From: Alphaproteobacteria bacterium
GTDB taxonomy: Bacteria; Pseudomonadota; Alphaproteobacteria; Caulobacterales; Hyphomonadaceae
Length of the DNA stretch: 64,000 bases
Assembly (NCBI GenBank): GCA_018969425.1
Contig: JAGWYJ010000002.1
Span: 62,001 to 126,000 of the forward strand
Direction: 5' to 3'
Below the pieces are notes generated by a model. That model worked only from the letters and a program-made list of their open reading frames with translations. It had not been told where the DNA came from and ran no database searches. The position numbers and the translations under genes are program-made. Positions 38,784 to 50,020 of the stretch are shown in pieces. Position 1 is the first letter of the stretch; each line of letters starts with the position of its first letter.

Positions 38784-41465
38784 TCACGCCTCACCGGCGA
38801 GGGATCGCAACACATAGTGCAGGATGCCTCCATGTCGGAAATAGTCGAGCTCATTTTCGGTGTCGATGCGGACTTTAGCGTCGAATGACCGACTTGAGCC
38901 GTCAGGATAAGACACCTCGACCGAAACCGTCTGACGAGGTGAGAGAGCGCTGACCCCTGCAATGGAGATATGCTCCGCCCCACTGAGACCGAGTGAGGAC
39001 CATGTTTCGCCTTCCGAGAACTGAAGAGGAAGGACGCCCATTCCGATCAGATTGGACCGATGAATGCGCTCGAAGCTTTCCGCTATAACCGCCCGAACGC
39101 CGAGCAATCGCGTGCCTTTTGCCGCCCAGTCCCGAGACGAACCGGTTCCGTATTCCTTGCCTGCGAAGATGACGAGGGACGCTGATGCCGCCAGATAGTC
39201 CATAGCCGCATCATAAATCGCCTTCTGTTCCCCTGAGGGGAAGACTTTTGTGACGCCGCCCTCCACGCCCTTCACCATGGCGTTCTTGATCCGGATATTG
39301 GCGAAGGTTCCGCGCATCATGACTTCATGATTTCCGCGACGGGCGCCATAGGAGTTGAACTCAGTGACTGGGACGTGTCTCTCACGAAGATAGCGTCCGG
39401 CAGGAGAAGAGGCGGCGATATCGCCGGCTGGAGAGATGTGGTCGGTGGTGATGGAATCTCCAAACAGACCCAGGATGCGCGCCCCTCGGATATCTGTCAG
39501 GGGATCAGGGGTCATGGAGATCGTTTCAAAGTAAGGCGGATTCTGCACGTAGGTCGACCCGGCCGGCCAGTCATACGTCTCACCGCCAGAGACCCGGATC
39601 GCCTGCCAGTGCTCGTCGCCCTTGAAAACATCGCCGTAACGCGAGGCGAACATTTCTGCTGTGACGTGCCTGCGCACAGTCTCGGCTATTTCCGCTGTGC
39701 TCGGCCAGATGTCGGCGAGGAAAACAGGCTGACCCGACGGATCGTGTCCGATCGGGTCTTTGGCAAGATCTATCGTCATCGAGCCGGCGATCGCGTAGGC
39801 GACAACCAGGGGCGGCGAGGCGAGATAGTTGGCCCGTACATCCGGATTGACGCGACCTTCGAAGTTCCGATTTCCGGAAAGCACGGCTGCAGCGACGATG
39901 TCGCCCGAGTTGATGGCGCTCGAGATCGCCTCAGGCAGAGGCCCTGAGTTGCCAATGCAAGTGGTGCATCCGTATCCGACCAGATTGAAACCCAGAGCGT
40001 CGAGATCGTCCTGCAGGCCCGCTTTGGCGAGGTAATCGGTTACAACCTGAGAGCCGGGAGCGAGAGAGGTCTTCACCCAGGGCTTTGAGCGAAGCCCTCG
40101 TTGACGTGCGTTCCGAGCCAGCAGGCCGGCGGCGATCAGCACGGAGGGATTGGAGGTATTGGTGCAGGAGGTGATGGCCGCGATCACCACATCGCCATGG
40201 CGGATCGCGTAGTCGGTTCCCGCCACAGGGCTCTTGGCTTCAGCGTCCTTGACATTGAATTCCTTGGCCAGAGAGGACGCAAAATTGGACGCCGCCTGTC
40301 TGAGAACGATCCGGTCCTGAGGTCGCTTGGGCCCAGCGAGAGAAGGCTCGACACTGGAGAGATCCAGACTGAGCGTATCCGTGAAGACCGGCTCCGCCAT
40401 GTCTTCGCGCCACATCCCCTGCGCCTTAGCATAGGCTTCCACCAGAGCGACGGTATCCGACTTTCGACCGGTGGATGCGAGGAAATTGATCGTTTCTCGC
40501 GAAATCGGAAAGAATCCGCATGTCGCGCCGTATTCGGGCGCCATATTCGCGATTGTCGCCTCGTCTTCAAGCGACAGCCCGTCCAGGCCGGGGCCATAGA
40601 ATTCGACGAATTTTCCAACCACTCCCTTCTTCCGGAGCATTTGGGTGACGGTAAGGACGAGGTCGGTAGCTGTCGCCCCCTCAGGCAGCTTTCCGGTGAG
40701 CTTGAAGCCGACCACTTCAGGGATAAGCATCGAAACGGGCTGTCCAAGCATCGCCGCTTCCGCTTCGATCCCGCCTACGCCCCAACCGAGGACTGACAAT
40801 CCATTGATCATCGTCGTATGGCTGTCTGTCCCCACGCAGGTATCGGGGAAGGCGACTGTCTGGCCGTCTTCGTCCTTGGTCCAGACGGTTTGCGCCAGGT
40901 ATTCGAGGTTCACCTGATGACAAATGCCGGTGCCGGGAGGCACGACCCGGAAGTTGTCGAATGCGGACTGCCCCCAGCGCAGGAACTCATAGCGCTCCAT
41001 ATTGCGCTCGTACTCCCTCGCGACGTTCTGACTGAACGCATCAGGCTTTCCGAAATAGTCCACCATCACGGAGTGATCGATCACCAGGTCAACCGGCACC
41101 AGAGGGTTGATCGCCTTGGGGCTGGCCCCGAGCCTCGTAGCCGCATCACGCATGGCGGCCAGATCGACCACAGCGGGGACACCTGTGAAATCCTGCATCA
41201 GCACCCGGGCCGGGCGGTAGGCGATCTCAACCTCTGCCTTGCCTTTATCCGAAAGCCAGGCTGCGAACGCCCGGATGTCGGCCTGGGTGACGGTTTTGCC
41301 ATCCTCAAATCGCAGCAGGTTTTCCAGCAAGACCTTGAGAGACGCCGGCAGGCGGGCGATGTCTCCAAGTCCGTTTTGCGCGGCGGCCTCAAGGCTGTAA
41401 TAGGAGTAAGTCCTGTCTCCCACCTTCAGGGTGCGGCGGGACTTGAAACTATCGAGAGACGGCAT
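38784..41465 (-). CDS. acnA: Aconitate hydratase A
   Basis: [62 protein letters not shown]; start refined to ATG 41465. Confidence 0.98.
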   Translation of the reverse strand: MPSLDSFKSRRTLKVGDRTYSYYSLEAAAQNGLGDIARLPASLKVLLENLLRFEDGKTVTQADIRAFAAWLSDKGKAEVEIAYRPARVLMQDFTGVPAVVDLAAMRDAATRLGASPKAINPLVPVDLVIDHSVMVDYFGKPDAFSQNVAREYERNMERYEFLRWGQSAFDNFRVVPPGTGICHQVNLEYLAQTVWTKDEDGQTVAFPDTCVGTDSHTTMINGLSVLGWGVGGIEAEAAMLGQPVSMLIPEVVGFKLTGKLPEGATATDLVLTVTQMLRKKGVVGKFVEFYGPGLDGLSLEDEATIANMAPEYGATCGFFPISRETINFLASTGRKSDTVALVEAYAKAQGMWREDMAEPVFTDTLSLDLSSVEPSLAGPKRPQDRIVLRQAASNFASSLAKEFNVKDAEAKSPVAGTDYAIRHGDVVIAAITSCTNTSNPSVLIAAGLLARNARQRGLRSKPWVKTSLAPGSQVVTDYLAKAGLQDDLDALGFNLVGYGCTTCIGNSGPLPEAISSAINSGDIVAAAVLSGNRNFEGRVNPDVRANYLASPPLVVAYAIAGSMTIDLAKDPIGHDPSGQPVFLADIWPSTAEIAETVRRHVTAEMFASRYGDVFKGDEHWQAIRVSGGETYDWPAGSTYVQNPPYFETISMTPDPLTDIRGARILGLFGDSITTDHISPAGDIAASSPAGRYLRERHVPVTEFNSYGARRGNHEVMMRGTFANIRIKNAMVKGVEGGVTKVFPSGEQKAIYDAAMDYLAASASLVIFAGKEYGTGSSRDWAAKGTRLLGVRAVIAESFERIHRSNLIGMGVLPLQFSEGETWSSLGLSGAEHISIAGVSALSPRQTVSVEVSYPDGSSRSFDAKVRIDTENELDYFRHGGILHYVLRSLAGEA

Positions 41466-41587
41466 GGCGGGTGCACCCTTATTGGGGTTCGGACAAAGGG
41501 GGGTCGGGGGGCCTATCCCTCCGGCTTTGGGGGCGTTCCTATAGGAACGCGCTTGGCTGCGCAATTGAACCTGAAAGGGTAAAGGAA

Positions 41588-42244
41588 GTGACGAACGCCG
41601 GACGATTTGGGGCGGTGATCACAATCGACGCTTTGGCGGCCCAACGGGGCGTCCGGATGTTGTTTGAGGGGCTGAGCTTTCGGGTCGAACCGGGGGAGGT
41701 TGCGGAACTCCGCGGGCCGAACGGCTCCGGCAAAACGACTTTACTCAGGATCATGGCGGGCCTGACGCGTCCTTACGCGGGATCTGTTTCGATCGAAATG
41801 GACGATCAGGATGCCCCACGCCACTATCTCGGACACGCCGACGGCGTGAAACCCAATGAAACGGCTCTCGAACAGGTTTGTTTTTGGGCGCGTTTTTTTG
41901 GTCAACCCGAGGGGGCGGCTCATCGAGCGCTGGAACGAATGGGGCTCAAATCGCGCGCTCGGGTGCCGGGTCGGGGTCTGTCGGCCGGTCAAAGGCGGCG
42001 TCTCGCCCTGACCCGGCTGCTTCTCGACGACAGACCTGTCTGGCTTCTGGATGAACCGGTCTCGGCGCTGGATGTCGAGGGCAGGGTCTGCGTCGAGGCC
42101 CTCATTGCTGAACATGCTTCGGCTGGGGGGATTGTCGTCGCCGCCATGCATGGCCCGAGCCTTGCCGGGGCCCGCATTGTGGATTTGTCTGCGATTGGCC
42201 CGGGCGGCCCTGTTTCTCCATCCGGCGCGAGGACTTTGGGATGA
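41588..42244 (+). CDS. ccmA: Heme exporter ATP-binding protein CcmA
   Basis: [53 protein letters not shown]; probable GTG start 41588. Confidence 0.92.
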   Translation: MTNAGRFGAVITIDALAAQRGVRMLFEGLSFRVEPGEVAELRGPNGSGKTTLLRIMAGLTRPYAGSVSIEMDDQDAPRHYLGHADGVKPNETALEQVCFWARFFGQPEGAAHRALERMGLKSRARVPGRGLSAGQRRRLALTRLLLDDRPVWLLDEPVSALDVEGRVCVEALIAEHASAGGIVVAAMHGPSLAGARIVDLSAIGPGGPVSPSGARTLG

Positions 42245-42912
42245 TCCTTTCAGGGGCGGGCGCGGTGTTCGTCCGCGAATTGAAGCAGGCCTGGTCGGGG
42301 GGCGGAGGGGTATCCCTGCCGCTTGGTTTCTTCGCGGGCGCCTGCAGCCTCACCCCCTTGTCGCTGGGGCCCGAAGCCGATCTTCTCCGGGCGGCGGGTC
42401 CAGGGGTGCTTTGGATAGCTTTGGCGCTGTCCAGCCTGTTGCCGATGGAGCGGCTTTTCCAGGCCGATCTCGAGGATGGCACTCTGGACGCTTACGCCGG
42501 GTCAGGCGTATCCCTCGAGTGGATCGTCGCTGCGAAGACGGCCGCACACTGGGTCTCGACCGGTCTGCCTCTGGCTCTGATAGCCCCAGTTCTCTGGATC
42601 ATGTTGCAGGGTCCTGTGAGTTCAATGTTTCAGGTTGCGATAGTGTCATCCATCGGGTCTGCGGCTTTCTTCTTTTTTGGCGCGATCGGAGCGGCATTGA
42701 CTGCCGGAGTGCGTCGAGGCGGTCTTCTCATCACCCTGGTCGCGCTCCCGCTTTACTGTCCGGCGATGATTTTTGGCTCAGCGGCGCTTTATGGCGCGGC
42801 CTCCGGGGGCGACTGGACCTCTCCATTGATGCTAACATCGGCGGCGGCGTTGTTTGCGATTGCCTGTTCGCCTTTCGCATCCGCCTCCGCTCTCAGAGCG
42901 GCGATCGATTAG
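42241..42912 (+). CDS. ccmB: Heme exporter protein CcmB
   Basis: VFVRELKQAW; LPMERLFQADLEDGTLD; TM helices; ATGA overlap with ccmA. Confidence 0.95.
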   Translation: MILSGAGAVFVRELKQAWSGGGGVSLPLGFFAGACSLTPLSLGPEADLLRAAGPGVLWIALALSSLLPMERLFQADLEDGTLDAYAGSGVSLEWIVAAKTAAHWVSTGLPLALIAPVLWIMLQGPVSSMFQVAIVSSIGSAAFFFFGAIGAALTAGVRRGGLLITLVALPLYCPAMIFGSAALYGAASGGDWTSPLMLTSAAALFAIACSPFASASALRAAID

Positions 42913-42924
42913 AGGAGAACCACA

Positions 42925-43653
42925 GTGGCCATTATGACGGTCTTTGCAAACCCCCACAGGTTCATGTCGGTCTCGCGGCCGTTTGCCTGGATCTTCACCG
43001 TCGCCGGGGTCGCCCTGATAGGTGTCGGCGTTTACATGGGGTTATTTCTTGCTCCTGCGGACGCCCGGCAGGGTGACGCGGCGAGGATCATGTTTGTTCA
43101 TGTCCCGTCTGCGTGGCTGTCGATGTTCGCTTTTGCCTTCATGGCGGGCGCCAGTCTTGTGTCGCTGGTCTGGCGTCATGCCCTTGCGGATGTCGCTGCG
43201 AAGTCTGCAGCTCCCTGTGGGGCGGCGTTCACGGCTTTGTGCCTGACCACCGGTTCGATTTGGGGTTATCCGATCTGGGGGACCTGGTGGGAGTGGGACG
43301 GTCGAATGACATCGGTTCTGATTCTGTTTTTCATCTACCTTGGTTACATCGCGCTTTGGCAGGCCATGGACACGCCCCAGAAGGCTTCGAGAGCGGCGGC
43401 GGTGTTGTGCTTGGTTGGCGCTGTCAACCTTCCCATCATCAAGTTTTCCGTGGAGTGGTGGAACACCCTGCACCAGACGGCGACCTTCTTTACCGGAGAC
43501 AATAACGCGACCTACGGTTTCAAGGCCCCGATGTATGTGGTGGCCCTGGGCTATCTCTCTCTCTTCGGCGGGCTGACGCTTTTCAACATGCGCGCAGAGA
43601 TTCTTCTGACACGAGCTGAGATGCGTCTTCAGCGCCGCCTCGCTCTTGGATGA
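42925..43653 (+). CDS. ccmC: Heme exporter protein CcmC
   Basis: MFVHVPSAWLSMFAF; WGTWWEWDGRMTSVLILFFIYLGY; VEWWNTLHQTAT. Confidence 0.97.
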   Translation: MAIMTVFANPHRFMSVSRPFAWIFTVAGVALIGVGVYMGLFLAPADARQGDAARIMFVHVPSAWLSMFAFAFMAGASLVSLVWRHALADVAAKSAAPCGAAFTALCLTTGSIWGYPIWGTWWEWDGRMTSVLILFFIYLGYIALWQAMDTPQKASRAAAVLCLVGAVNLPIIKFSVEWWNTLHQTATFFTGDNNATYGFKAPMYVVALGYLSLFGGLTLFNMRAEILLTRAEMRLQRRLALG

Positions 43654-43657
43654 CCTC

Positions 43658-43822
43658 ATGTTCGACTATGACAAATACGCTCCATACGTTTTCTGGTCCT
43701 ACGGTATCGCCGCAGTCGTGCTGACGGGCGTCATTGTCTGGACGTTCGTTCGAGTGCGGGCGGCTCACAGGGCCCTCGCAGACGCGGAGGACGAGACCGT
43801 CGAAAAAGGGAGAGAGGAATGA
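43658..43822 (+). CDS. ccmD: Heme exporter protein CcmD (54 aa)
   Basis: MFDYDKYAPYVFWSYGIAAVVLTGVIVWTFVRVRAAHRALADAEDE; between ccmC and ccmG; below the supplied ORF track cutoff. Confidence 0.88.
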   Translation: MFDYDKYAPYVFWSYGIAAVVLTGVIVWTFVRVRAAHRALADAEDETVEKGREE

Positions 43823-44352
43823 CCCGCTGGGCGGCTCTCGCCCCTCTTGTTCTGCTGGCGGCGCTTGTGGTCGTCGGCGTGGTTCGACTGACGGATGATG
43901 ATCCGGCGCCGAAAACGTTTGCGTCTCCAGAGCGCCTCGCGCCTGATGTATCTGCGCCTGGATTAGCCGGCGGCGAGGTTAGGATATCCGCCTTTGGCGG
44001 GCGTCCTGTCCTTGTCAATTTCTGGGCCACCTGGTGCACGCCCTGCAAGGCGGAGCATCCTTTGCTCCTCTCGATGAAGGCTGAGGGCGCGGAGATCCTC
44101 GGCGTTCTGCACAAAGACCAGCCTGATCTTGCGCGGAGATTGCTGGTCGAGGATGGCGATCCCTTCGCTGCGGTCGCGCTTGATCCGACAGGCGACATCA
44201 GCATGGCCTTCGGCATCAGCGGTGTGCCCGAAACATTTCTGATCAATTCGGAGGGGCGCATTGTGAAGTCGCTGCGTGGACCGCTCGATGCAGGAAAGGC
44301 CCAAGAGTTCTTGGAAGCCTGGCGTCGTGAAGGCGGCCAATCGGCGCCGTGA
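43819..44352 (+). CDS. ccmG: CcmG/DsbE thiol:disulfide interchange protein
   Basis: VNFWATWCTPCKAEHPLL; GVPETFLINSEGRI; ATGA overlap with ccmD. Confidence 0.94.
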   Translation: MTRWAALAPLVLLAALVVVGVVRLTDDDPAPKTFASPERLAPDVSAPGLAGGEVRISAFGGRPVLVNFWATWCTPCKAEHPLLLSMKAEGAEILGVLHKDQPDLARRLLVEDGDPFAAVALDPTGDISMAFGISGVPETFLINSEGRIVKSLRGPLDAGKAQEFLEAWRREGGQSAP

Positions 44353-44423
44353 ACAATACACAGACCTCATAGAGAGTTCGGATTGTAGCCTGCGCTCTTC
44401 GGTGAGCGAACTGGAGAGAGTTG

Positions 44424-44936
44424 ATGCCGGACGTCTCGTTCACTCTTGCGACGCCTTCAGGAGACGACCGACTGAGGCGTGTATGCGACAGCTGCGGCTT
44501 CATTGATTACGTCAATCCCCGGATTGTCGCCGGATCGGTCGCTGTGGCGAGGGGCGCTATTCTTCTTTGCCGCCGCGCAATTGAGCCGAGACGAGGCTTC
44601 TGGACCCTGCCGGCGGGATACATGGAGGAAGGAGAGAGTGTTGAGCAGGCGGTGTGCCGGGAGGCCCGCGAAGAAGCCATGGCCGACCTGCGTCTGGATG
44701 GCCTTCTGGGCCTCTATTCCATTCCGAGGATCAGTCAGGTCCAGGTCATGTATCGAGCCGAGCTTTTGAACGCGCCGTCCCCGGGTCCTGAAAGCCTCGA
44801 AGTTGGAATGTTCGCCTGGCAGGACATTCCGTGGACTGAACTCGCGTTTCCGTCTGTTCGTTGGGCACTCGAAGACTATGATCGCACGCGAACTTTGAAG
44901 GCGTTTCCTCCAGCGGTGCGCACAGCCCAGTCCTGA
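44424..44936 (+). CDS. NUDIX hydrolase
   Basis: CDSCGFIDYVNPRIV ribbon; GYMEEGESVEQAVCREAREEA Nudix box. Confidence 0.93.
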   Translation: MPDVSFTLATPSGDDRLRRVCDSCGFIDYVNPRIVAGSVAVARGAILLCRRAIEPRRGFWTLPAGYMEEGESVEQAVCREAREEAMADLRLDGLLGLYSIPRISQVQVMYRAELLNAPSPGPESLEVGMFAWQDIPWTELAFPSVRWALEDYDRTRTLKAFPPAVRTAQS

Positions 44937-44962
44937 ATACTGCAGCGGTTTGTCCGTTCGGA

Positions 44963-45619
44963 TTAGGTGTCCGAGGATTTCGGGGTTCCGGTGTTCCCAT
45001 CCGAATCCTGCGGAGGAATCTGGTGCTTGAGCAGGAACGGAAGATTGAGCGCCATGAAGGCGATCGATAGGGGCAGGGTAAGGAATATCTTGGAATTCGA
45101 CCAGACATCTTCGGAAAATGTCCGCCACATGAATTCGTTCAGTCCCGCAAGGACCACGTAGAACCCCGCCCACCGAAGGGCGAACGTTCTCCAGGCGGCG
45201 TCTGGAAGGTGAAACGCGTGTTCGAAAGCAGTCTTCCAGATATTCCGACCGATCGCGAGACTGCCCAGAATGACTGCGGCGAATAGCAGGTTGATGATTG
45301 TCGGCTTGTAGTAGGCGAACCGCGGATCCTGAAGGTAAAGCGTGAGGCCTCCGAACACCATCACGACGACCCCGGTTAGGATGAGCATGGGCGGCAGGCG
45401 ACGCCCCTTGGATATCGTAAAGAGAATAACTCCGGCGATAGCGGCCATGAAGACGCCTGTCGCCCAGTAGATGGCGTTTTCCTTTGAAAGCGCTCCCGAT
45501 CCTTCAGGGAAGCGGCGAACAACATTGTATACGACGACAAAGGCCAGGACCGGTCCCAGATCGGTCCAAAGTCCCCCAGCCCCTGTCGCAGGCGGTTTAG
45601 GTGAAGTGGAGGTCGTCAT
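44963..45619 (-). CDS. yciB: Inner membrane-spanning protein YciB (septation protein A)
   Basis: LGPVLAFVVVYNV; GRNIWKTAFEHAFHL; WRTFALRWAGFYVVLAGLNEF. Confidence 0.92.
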   Translation of the reverse strand: MTTSTSPKPPATGAGGLWTDLGPVLAFVVVYNVVRRFPEGSGALSKENAIYWATGVFMAAIAGVILFTISKGRRLPPMLILTGVVVMVFGGLTLYLQDPRFAYYKPTIINLLFAAVILGSLAIGRNIWKTAFEHAFHLPDAAWRTFALRWAGFYVVLAGLNEFMWRTFSEDVWSNSKIFLTLPLSIAFMALNLPFLLKHQIPPQDSDGNTGTPKSSDT

Positions 45620-45673
45620 AAGGTCTCCGGACCAGCGCAGTTGTTATGATGGCGATCATCAGCCGACAAAGTG

Positions 45674-46531
45674 TTAGCCCATTTGTCCGATCTGCATAAG
45701 TGCGAGCCCCGCGCACAGGCAGAGAGCTGAAAGACTTCGTTTGAGCCCGAAGCCTTCTTTCAGAACAAGCCAACCCATGATCGAGGCGAAGACCACCGCC
45801 GTTTCCCGGGTCGCGGAGATGTATGCGACATTCGTGACTGAAAATCCGTAGAGCGCCAGAGAGAATGAGAGAAGTGAGAGAAGGCCTGCTGCAAAACCCG
45901 GCTTCAGAACCCCGGTCATGGCGCGCAGATACGACCCGCCCCGTGTGACGACGGCCGCTGAGGTGACGCCGATCCAGTCAAGGAGAAACAGCCAAACGAT
46001 GAACGTCCAGGGTGACTCAGCACTCCGGACGCCCGCAGCGTCGATGACGTTGTAAAGCCCGATGCATGCCCCCGTGGCGACGGCCCATGATACGGCGGCT
46101 CTGTCTCCCGGCCCTGGCGCTTCCCGCGGTGCGACGAAAAACGCCACGGATGCGCTGGCGACTGCCAGACCCGCAAGGGCTGGAACAGGGAGACGTTCAT
46201 TCAGGAACAGAGCGGCTCCGGCGGCGGTCAGAAGAGGGGCTGAACCTCTCATGATAGGAAAGACCAGCGATAGGTCTCCTTTAGAGAGAGCCCGGATGAG
46301 TGCGGTCTGATAGAGCCAGTGGGCGGGCAGTGAGATACAGAGAAGAGCAATGGTTTCGGGCCCGGGCGTCGGAACCAGAAAGGCTCCCGGAAGCACCAGG
46401 GCTGCGGCGCTCATCGCCATCACGCCGCGCGTGACAAGGATGTCGCCGCCTGACTTGACGAGGGTGTTCGCCGCCGCGAGCGAGAGCGCAGACCCAAGTC
46501 CGATGGCGAGGGCGGTCAGGCCGTCGGTCAC
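45674..46531 (-). CDS. DMT/EamA-family transporter
   Basis: About ten TM helices in two repeats; SLVFPIMRGSAPLLTA motif. Confidence 0.88.
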   Translation of the reverse strand: MTDGLTALAIGLGSALSLAAANTLVKSGGDILVTRGVMAMSAAALVLPGAFLVPTPGPETIALLCISLPAHWLYQTALIRALSKGDLSLVFPIMRGSAPLLTAAGAALFLNERLPVPALAGLAVASASVAFFVAPREAPGPGDRAAVSWAVATGACIGLYNVIDAAGVRSAESPWTFIVWLFLLDWIGVTSAAVVTRGGSYLRAMTGVLKPGFAAGLLSLLSFSLALYGFSVTNVAYISATRETAVVFASIMGWLVLKEGFGLKRSLSALCLCAGLALMQIGQMG

Positions 46532-46532
46532 A

Positions 46533-47714
46533 TCAGGCGCTCAAGCCCACGAGCGCCCGAGCGAAGGTTTCCGCATCGAACGGCTGAAGGTCTTCGGGAC
46601 GCTCCCCGACACCCACGAAATGGATCGGAAGATTGTATGTTTCCGCAATCGCCACGAGCACACCGCCTTTGGCTGTCCCATCGAGTTTAGTCATGACGAG
46701 GCCCGTGACGCCCGCTATGCCCCTGAACACCTCGACCTGGCTATGGGCGTTCTGGCCAACCGTTGCGTCCAGCACAAGGATCACGTCATGCGGCGCGCTG
46801 GGGTCCAGCTTACGGATGGCGCGTACGATCTTAGCCAGCTCATCCATCAGTTCGCTTCGGTTCTGAAGACGGCCTGCAGTATCAATCAGAACGATATCGC
46901 GCCTCTCTTTCTGAGCGGTGGAGACCGCCTCATAGGCGAGCGCAGCAGCATCAGATCCCTGAGGCCTTGAGATGAACCGAGCATTTGACCGCTCCGCCCA
47001 CACCCGCAGCTGCTCGACCGCCGCTGCCCGAAAAGTGTCGCCGGCAGCGAGCGTCACATCGGCGCCCATGCCCGCGAGCCGATGGGCGATCTTCCCGATC
47101 GTCGTAGTCTTCCCGGAGCCGTTGACGCCAACGAACAGAGCGATCCTCGGCGACGGACCGTCCGAGAAGTCCACAATCTTTTCACGTGGCCGAAGAATGG
47201 ATGCGATTTCGCCAGCGAGAGCTTCTTTGACTTCTGTCTCGCTGACGTCCCGGTCAAAGCGGCCCGTGGCGATCGACCTGGTCAGGCGGGCGGCGACGGC
47301 GGGGCCCATGTCGGACGTGATGAGCAGATCTTCGATATCCTCGAGCGCCGCCCGGTCGAGGCGTTTTCTGTTCAAAATCGCGCCCAGACCCTCTGCGATT
47401 TTCCCAGAGGACCTGCGAAGGCCTTCCTGAAGCCTCTGGAGTAACCCCGTTTCTCGGGCGGCTTGGCGCGCGGCCCTCTCGGCTTCGATCCGCGCTGCCG
47501 CGGCCCTTAGGCCGATGGGGTCGCCATCCTCGACTTCTTCGGGTCTTGAGGCATTGGAGGCCGCCAAGTCTTTGCGGGTGTCCTCCTCCCTTTGGGGCGG
47601 AACCGCCTCTTTTGATGCGTCTCCAGATGCCGCCTTGCCTGCATCGCTTCCCCGTGAAGTGCCGACATCCTTAGGCCCGCTGACAGGTTTCTTCCGGCCC
47701 CACCACAGTATCAT
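46533..47714 (-). CDS. ftsY: Signal recognition particle receptor FtsY
   Basis: FVGVNGSGKTTTIGKIAHRL; LAAGDTFRAAAVEQL; DTAGRLQNRSELMDEL; TKLDGTAKGG. Confidence 0.97.
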   Translation of the reverse strand: MILWWGRKKPVSGPKDVGTSRGSDAGKAASGDASKEAVPPQREEDTRKDLAASNASRPEEVEDGDPIGLRAAAARIEAERAARQAARETGLLQRLQEGLRRSSGKIAEGLGAILNRKRLDRAALEDIEDLLITSDMGPAVAARLTRSIATGRFDRDVSETEVKEALAGEIASILRPREKIVDFSDGPSPRIALFVGVNGSGKTTTIGKIAHRLAGMGADVTLAAGDTFRAAAVEQLRVWAERSNARFISRPQGSDAAALAYEAVSTAQKERRDIVLIDTAGRLQNRSELMDELAKIVRAIRKLDPSAPHDVILVLDATVGQNAHSQVEVFRGIAGVTGLVMTKLDGTAKGGVLVAIAETYNLPIHFVGVGERPEDLQPFDAETFARALVGLSA

Positions 47715-49000
47715 GTCATTCGACCCACGAGCTCGCTGTCCGTCCGGCTACCCAGAAAAAGGTGCGCCGTCTCCCCGGCTCGTGGGGCGGACCCCTCAAT
47801 CCGGATTGGCGTGAAGTCCGGCAGACGCGCACGGCCCCCGCCCTCTGCAAGCGCAAGGGCGGTCGTCCCGACATGTCGTTCGAGTCGAAGCGCGAGCCGC
47901 TCGCGACCCTTTTCCCGCAGTCGTGCGGCCCGCTCCCGGATCAATAGGGGGTCGACCTGAGGCATCCGCGCCGCGGGAGTCCCCGGCCGTGGGGAAAAAG
48001 GAAAGACATGAAGATAGTCGATCCCGCAGGCATCTATCGATGCGAGCGTGTTTTCGAACATTTCATCTGTCTCTGTCGGAAATCCTGCGATGAGATCAGC
48101 TCCAAACGCAGTTTCAGGTCGCGCGGACCGAATGCGGTCGCAGAGGTCGATCGCGTCTTGCCGGGAGTGTCGCCTCTTCATGCGCTTGAGGACCATGTCG
48201 TCCCCGGACTGGAAGGACAGATGAAGATGAGGAGCGATCCGGGCTTCCGAGGTCAGCAAATCGAAGAGACGATCATCGATCTCAATGGCGTCAAGAGAAG
48301 ACAGTCTGAGCTGCCTGAGATCCGGAACGCCCGTCAGGATTGATTCGACGAGTTGTCCAAGTGAAGGCGTCCCATCGATATCTCCGCCCCAGGATGTGAG
48401 ATCGACGCCGGTTAGAACGATCTCGAAATGCCCGTTGTCATGAAGCCGCTGGACCTGTTCAACGATCGTCTCGGCGTCGGTTGAACGCGAGTTGCCTCGT
48501 CCGAACGGGATCACGCAAAATGTGCAACGATGATTGCAACCGGTCTGGACCTGAACGAAGGCGCGTGCGCGGCCTTCAAGACCGTCGACTGCATGTCGGG
48601 GAGGCGGAGCTGAGCTCGAGAGAATATCGGTGACTTGCGTGCGGTCGGCGTCGTCGGCGAGCAGTCTGTCGCGGCGAAATGTCTCCGCCTTCAGCTTTTC
48701 GGTGTTTCCGATGACCCGGGTCACCTCCGGCATCTTTGAAAACGACGCTGGATCTATCTGAGCGGCGCAGCCGGTCACAATGATCGCTGCGTCGGGTCGT
48801 TCCCGTCGGGCGCGGCGGATCGTCTGGCGAGCCTGCCTGACGGCTTCTCCGGTCACGGCGCACGTATTGACGATAACCGCGTTATCGAGCCCCCCAGAAC
48901 GCGCGTGATCCCGCATGACTTCGCTTTCATAACTGTTCAGCCGACATCCAAGCGTGAGAATGTCGACCGTCTTGTCAGAAGGAGGGGGCGGGTCAATCAT
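47711..49000 (-). CDS. mtaB: tRNA t6A37 methylthiotransferase MtaB
   Basis: TLGCRLNSYESEVM; VNTCAVTGEA; GCNHRCTFCVIPFGRG radical-SAM motif; FQSGDDMVLKRMKRRH. Confidence 0.95.
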   Translation of the reverse strand: MIDPPPPSDKTVDILTLGCRLNSYESEVMRDHARSGGLDNAVIVNTCAVTGEAVRQARQTIRRARRERPDAAIIVTGCAAQIDPASFSKMPEVTRVIGNTEKLKAETFRRDRLLADDADRTQVTDILSSSAPPPRHAVDGLEGRARAFVQVQTGCNHRCTFCVIPFGRGNSRSTDAETIVEQVQRLHDNGHFEIVLTGVDLTSWGGDIDGTPSLGQLVESILTGVPDLRQLRLSSLDAIEIDDRLFDLLTSEARIAPHLHLSFQSGDDMVLKRMKRRHSRQDAIDLCDRIRSARPETAFGADLIAGFPTETDEMFENTLASIDACGIDYLHVFPFSPRPGTPAARMPQVDPLLIRERAARLREKGRERLALRLERHVGTTALALAEGGGRARLPDFTPIRIEGSAPRAGETAHLFLGSRTDSELVGRMT

Positions 49001-49091
49001 GGCACAGGGAGATAGGATGCATTCAGCGCCTTGTCATCTGGCCGCTTTCCTCGCCCCCTTGGACGGCTCAGGTCCGAGATGTGAATCAGCC

Positions 49092-49910
49092 TTAGAAGCG
49101 GCTTTCATACTCCAGCTCGACAGGGCCTGTCATAAGGACCCTGTCAGTATCCTCATGCCAGTGGATTCCCAGTTCTCCGCCATCCGCGATCACGGTTGTC
49201 TGTCTGTCGGCCAGCTCGCGCCGAACGGCGGCCACCACAGCGGCGCACGCCCCCGTTCCACACGCTCGGGTCAGACCGGCGCCTCGCTCCCACACCCGTA
49301 AGCGAATACGGTCCCGGCTCAACACCTGAGCGAAGCCGACGTTGACGGCTTGTGGGAAGAGAGGGTGATGTTCAATTCTCGGACCGATGCCCGGAATATC
49401 GAGAGAGTCCAGATCGGGGATAAAGAACACGACGTGGGGATTTCCCATATTGACACAGCCCCCCTGGCCCAGCTGCGCACCTGAAAGAACGTCGAAGGAC
49501 GTGTCCAGGGCTCGGGTATCCTGCGGGACGGACAGGGGAATCTCCTCCCACCTCAGGAGAGGCGATCCCATATCGACGGATATCAGGTTCGCTCCGACCC
49601 GCGTCGCCGTGAGAGGTCCGGCGGCTGTTTCGATGCGCGTTCTGTCGGCGCCCGTCTCCTCCATCATCAACCAGCCGACGCAGCGCGAGGCGTTTCCGCA
49701 GGCCGATACCTCCGAGCCGTCGGAGTTCCAAATCCGCATGAAGACATCTCCGCGAAGCGATCGCTCCATAACAATCACCTGATCAGCGCCGGCTCCGTCT
49801 GTGGGATCGGCGATTTGGCGGATACGCTCAGGGTCGAGGCGCAGGACCTGCGATCGCGCATCGAAAACAACGAAAGCGTTGCCGGCGCCGTTCATCTTGT
49901 AGAATTTCAT
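49092..49910 (-). CDS. dapF: Diaminopimelate epimerase
   Basis: MKFYKMNGAGNAFVVFD; ACGNASRCV; ERGAGLTRACGTGACAA. Confidence 0.97.
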   Translation of the reverse strand: MKFYKMNGAGNAFVVFDARSQVLRLDPERIRQIADPTDGAGADQVIVMERSLRGDVFMRIWNSDGSEVSACGNASRCVGWLMMEETGADRTRIETAAGPLTATRVGANLISVDMGSPLLRWEEIPLSVPQDTRALDTSFDVLSGAQLGQGGCVNMGNPHVVFFIPDLDSLDIPGIGPRIEHHPLFPQAVNVGFAQVLSRDRIRLRVWERGAGLTRACGTGACAAVVAAVRRELADRQTTVIADGGELGIHWHEDTDRVLMTGPVELEYESRF

Positions 49911-50020
49911 GGGTCGGGAGTTTAAGGTCTCGCGAACGGTTCGACTAGTAGGACCCGTCTGGTCGCTTGCCGCCGAGACAAGGTTATTGCCTACGTCGGC
50001 GAAACAGTGGGGTGGTGAAA

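Noticed and set aside
40101-41582. Long plus-strand ORFs (231 and 254 aa) opposite acnA
   Set aside because: Antisense to acnA, which has complete motifs over its whole length.
42051-43076. 341-aa plus-strand ORF across ccmA/ccmB/ccmC
   Set aside because: Alternate frame of three well-supported ccm genes; Arg/Ser/Gly-rich translation.
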